Part shown: positions 7,867 to 10,451 of the stretch, in pieces
How positions within the stretch are numbered: position 1 is the stretch's first letter
Layout: the number at the start of each line of letters is the position of its first letter
From: Zancudomyces culisetae
Taxonomy: Eukaryota > Kickxellomycota > Harpellomycetes > Harpellales > Legeriomycetaceae
DNA: 10,451 nucleotides
Reading direction: 5' to 3'
Assembly: GCA_001969505.1 (NCBI GenBank)
Contig: LSSK01001844.1
Span: 1-10,451, forward strand
Translations under genes and position numbers: made by a program
Notes under the pieces: model-generated
Databases searched by the model: none
The model's input: the letters and a program-made list of their open reading frames with translations, nothing else
What the model was told of the DNA's origin: nothing

Positions 7867-7872
7867 AATAAA
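7867..7872 (+). terminator. Candidate poly(A) signal downstream of the 7.3-7.8 kb locus
   Basis: AATAAA in TTTGTAATAAACCC, 100 nt after the TAG at 7765-7767. It fits a 3' end for the small secreted-protein locus, if that locus is or was transcribed. Two further AATAAA copies at 7465-7470 and 7475-7480 could instead end a transcript of the 29-codon ORF alone. Confidence 0.25.
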
Positions 7873-10260
7873 CCCAAAATACAGTTATACTGTAATAATA
7901 AGACTTTTTGCGTAAAATAGGGCTCATTGTAGAGAATATTTCAGCGAATTAACATTTCAACATGAAATTACTCCAGCAGAATTGCTTGGATATAGTTACG
8001 ATTCCACTTAATTGATTGCAGATAGTTCAACAAACACCATTGCAGTATCTAAAAAAAAATAATTATGCTTAACACGTTTTTTTCAAAAATATTAGACCAC
8101 TTGTGCCTATTTCTAATCATCTTGTGACTCCCAAATTTTAACTGTTTGATACCTCTACTATCTGTTATTCAATCCATCGTGTAGATAGTGTGTTGGGTTC
8201 AGCATAGGAAACTGCAAAAAGTACGTCTATACTTTTATGACCAACTCAAATAGGTATAGCTTTTGATATTATCATCTAGTACTCAAGTGTGTTTTTGGAA
8301 TTCGTTTACTGGAAATGATTATATATATTTTTTACAGATTTTACGCCATTTTATAAATAGTGTTTATAGATTTTGAGTAAAGTTTGTGCATCAGCATTAC
8401 TAATTATCAAATAAACGATTTTTGAATTATTTATGAAAACATATTCTCGTAGACACATGCTTCTATCTTTAATCTGCTACCAATTCAAATATTTGCTTAT
8501 ATCTGAGGATTATTATTTTATAAAGATACATGTGATACCAATCAAAATACACTCACTCAGTGGTCTTTGTATACATCATATGAGAACTTATAATGGTTGG
8601 AAGTATACCTTTTGTGTTTCATTGCATGTCTGTACCACTTTAAAAGCAATAACGTCAAATCTAATCACAGCTGTCAGAGTTCATGCACACCATTTTTGCA
8701 CACGTAATTTGAAAATAGGTAGTTTAAGACCAATAATCTATGATATATTTAAGAAACGCAATAAAAGCGTACTTTTAGTAGATCAAAAATACTGATATTA
8801 TACAATTTATCACTCAAAAATGGATTGAATACTATCTTATGAAGTCGAATAACGAGAATAGCATTCAACTTGCATAGCAAACTATTGAGTGGAATTTATA
8901 ATATCATTGTAGTATTGTCCACCAAAATCCTCATTTGAAGATATTTTTTGTCGGTTGTACTTTGTTATCATCTTTATTATTGTAATTAGATTTGTGTTAG
9001 CTAAAGTTTAGAAAATTTTTACTATTATTAAAAAGCAAGTTGTAAGAGGTGAGTTTTCTATAAATTAGCACTGTTTACTATAAGATTCTTAAAAGTAATA
9101 GAAATATTTTTGAAAAACGATTGCTCAAAAACCTTGTGTTAGTTAATCTTTATGAGTAGGTTTTGTACCTAATAAAATAATAACAATAAACTAGTTTTTT
9201 TTATTTTCTATTTTTCCTACGCTGATATTAGTGTTTAGGGGCAATAACGTTTAATTTTCAATTGAGCTAAATAAATGTCCTATAAAACATATTTATTATT
9301 TCCCGAGGCTAGAATTAATCCAATATTAGCGCATACCAATGTATTAAATTCCTATTCACCTAAACACGTAGTCACTTACACTTTAGGCATTTGCAGCTCA
9401 TTTATCCCTATTCTGTCCATAATCAAAAATAAACTATATAATGATTTGGTTTGTTGAGTTTCTATTAATTTTTTGTAAGACTGCACTAATGAAGGTCTTT
9501 ATTATGCAATTTCCTTTACTAGATGCAAATCCAGAAATTTTAATCCCCCTGAACCTATTGGTATTCTTATTTTTTTACTTTACTCTTTTTTAGTATTTTA
9601 CTCTGCACAAAACTGTCCATTAAACCTAACCGAAACTTAAAATTGATTCAGAAAATGGTAATAAATGATTTAAAAGGTAATATGCATACTATCATAATAT
9701 TAAAAAAAAGTATTTTATAAGCAAAATGGCCAGAATTTATTTCTGTGACTCATATTATATTAATATGAATGACCCAAAGTTGAGTTTTTGGGTGATCATT
9801 TAAACTAATTTTATATTTAAATACAAAGGGTTCTAAAGTATCTTCATTGGCTTGACGATTATTTTATTCATTTATTGAAAAAGTACTCAGTTAAGTATAA
9901 GTATAACGATCTGCAACTCAAAAATGTACTAAAAAAGATTATTCCAGTACGCATAACTATTATTATGAACGTCAAGTTTTGAAAAGAAATACAATTATCC
10001 GAAATAATATTATTTTTATACACGTATTTCATAATTATTTCTTATTTAATGCAGTATAAGCAACAATGGTTATTATGTACATGTGCAAACTACTAGAACC
10101 AAGTATAGACACTATGAAATACTAACTTTTGATCACCAACATGATGTACACCAACATAGTACTAAAATTTCATAAACGTAATACTAGAAGGATGTGTAAC
10201 AATTAATTCAATCTACAGTTTAAAAATACATATGGTGGTTTCATTTCCACAAAGAAAAAG
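7873..10260. other. AT-rich spacer upstream of the secreted-protein gene
   Basis: Apart from the doubtful 120-codon frame at 8433-8795 and a 60-codon frame at 9275-9457 without recognisable features, nothing supports a gene. The last kilobase should hold the regulatory region of the gene starting at 10371, but no recognisable binding site was found apart from the TATA box. Confidence 0.5.
8433..8795 (+). CDS. Unrecognised 120-codon ORF, doubtful
   Basis: Open from ATG 8433 to TGA 8793-8795, the longest ATG-initiated frame after the P450. In DNA this AT-rich a run of 120 sense codons is somewhat unlikely by chance but not excluded. The predicted peptide is rich in Ile, His, Tyr and Cys, has no clear signal peptide, membrane segment or motif known to me, and ends in a basic tail (FKKRNKS…). 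The -3 base is T (ATTTATG), a poor context. Base composition is only slightly different from the flanks. It may be a fortuitous frame, an orphan gene or a relic; the antisense strand of the same patch also has readable stretches. Confidence 0.15.
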   Translation: MKTYSRRHMLLSLICYQFKYLLISEDYYFIKIHVIPIKIHSLSGLCIHHMRTYNGWKYTFCVSLHVCTTLKAITSNLITAVRVHAHHFCTRNLKIGSLRPIIYDIFKKRNKSVLLVDQKY

Positions 10261-10268
10261 TATAAATA
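10261..10268 (+). promoter_or_regulatory. TATA box (TATAAATA) of the secreted-protein gene
   Basis: TATAAATA followed by GA, 103 nt between the box and the ATG at 10371. A pyrimidine-rich stretch (TTTCTTCTCACTCC, about 10292-10305) lies 25-40 nt downstream, where initiation would be expected in a fungal TATA promoter. This suggests a regulated and possibly strongly expressed gene. Seen directly as sequence; promoter function is inferred from position. Confidence 0.6.
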
Positions 10269-10370
10269 GACCAGGGTTTCTTCCAAAACTAATTTCTTCT
10301 CACTCCAAAAGTATTTAGAACTATATCCTAGAGAGAAAGAAATTAGACTTAGAAAACTTAAAAACTAAAA

Positions 10371-10451
10371 ATGGTGAACATTCAGTTGACAAGCGCACTT
10401 TTGATTGCCTCAAGTTTTGTAGCCGGTGCCAACATTCCAAACGCTCCCATG
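10371..10451 (+). CDS. N-terminus of a secreted protein, truncated by the window end
   Basis: Twenty-seven codons are visible, beginning MVNIQLTSALLIASSFVAGA and then NIPNAPM, with no stop before the window ends. The first 20 residues form a classical signal peptide: a short polar N-region, a hydrophobic core (ALLIASSFVA) and a small-residue cleavage region, with probable cleavage after Ala18 or Ala20. The product is therefore expected to enter the ER and be secreted or anchored outside. The mature protein is not visible, so family and function are unknown. The start is supported by A at -3, an A-rich leader without upstream ATG from about 10300, and a canonical TATA box 110 nt upstream. Base composition switches from AT-rich leader to more balanced codons exactly at the ATG. 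Confidence 0.8.
   Translation, partial: MVNIQLTSALLIASSFVAGANIPNAPM

Noticed and set aside
9809-9819. TTTTATATTTA, an exact match to the budding-yeast ARS consensus
   Set aside because: An 11-nt AT-only match is expected by chance in this composition, and the organism is not shown to use that consensus.
1-10451. CRISPR array, bacterial operon, rRNA genes
   Set aside because: No regularly spaced direct repeats, no ribosome binding sites or close-packed genes, and no rRNA-like conserved blocks; the window is eukaryotic.

Overview
This is an AT-rich nuclear window from a fungus. The evidence is a eukaryotic class II (microsomal) cytochrome P450 of the fungal type, A-rich leaders with A at -3 of the start codon, TATAAATA/TATAAAAG core promoter boxes, AATAAA poly(A) signals, and multi-kilobase spacers with no operon structure. 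CTG codons fall at hydrophobic positions in the P450 membrane anchor, so CTG=Leu (standard code) fits best. I cannot name the genus. The low gene density and Tc1/mariner-like debris would suit a low-GC filamentous or early-diverging fungus; that is inference.

Layout. 1-2.2 kb: AT-rich spacer with a TATG/TGTG microsatellite and a (CCAAAA)6 hexamer array, no gene seen. 2.2-3.1 kb, minus strand: a more GC-rich patch that reads as a decayed DDE transposase. A helix-turn-helix-like segment is followed in the same frame by a segment resembling the region around the first catalytic Asp, with several stops. 4073-5689 (+): the one clear complete gene, an intronless 538-residue P450 with all signature motifs. 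It has a candidate TATA box and a short upstream ORF ending 8 nt before its ATG. 6.0-6.2 kb, minus strand: a weaker second transposase-like fragment. 7.32-7.77 kb (+): a signal-peptide-like ORF followed in another frame by a GC-richer open stretch that ends like a small secreted double-psi beta-barrel (expansin/RlpA-like) protein. This is either a relic or a small spliced gene. 7.8-10.2 kb: AT-rich spacer with one unrecognised 120-codon ORF. 10261-10451 (+): a canonical TATA box, then the first 27 codons of a secreted protein that runs off the window.

The genes show no common pathway. The P450 is an isolated monooxygenase gene between gene-poor flanks that carry relics of mobile and secreted-protein genes. 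I see no CRISPR array, rRNA, tRNA or convincing novel multi-gene system. The most useful second-look items are the 7.3-7.8 kb secreted-protein locus and the transposase relics.
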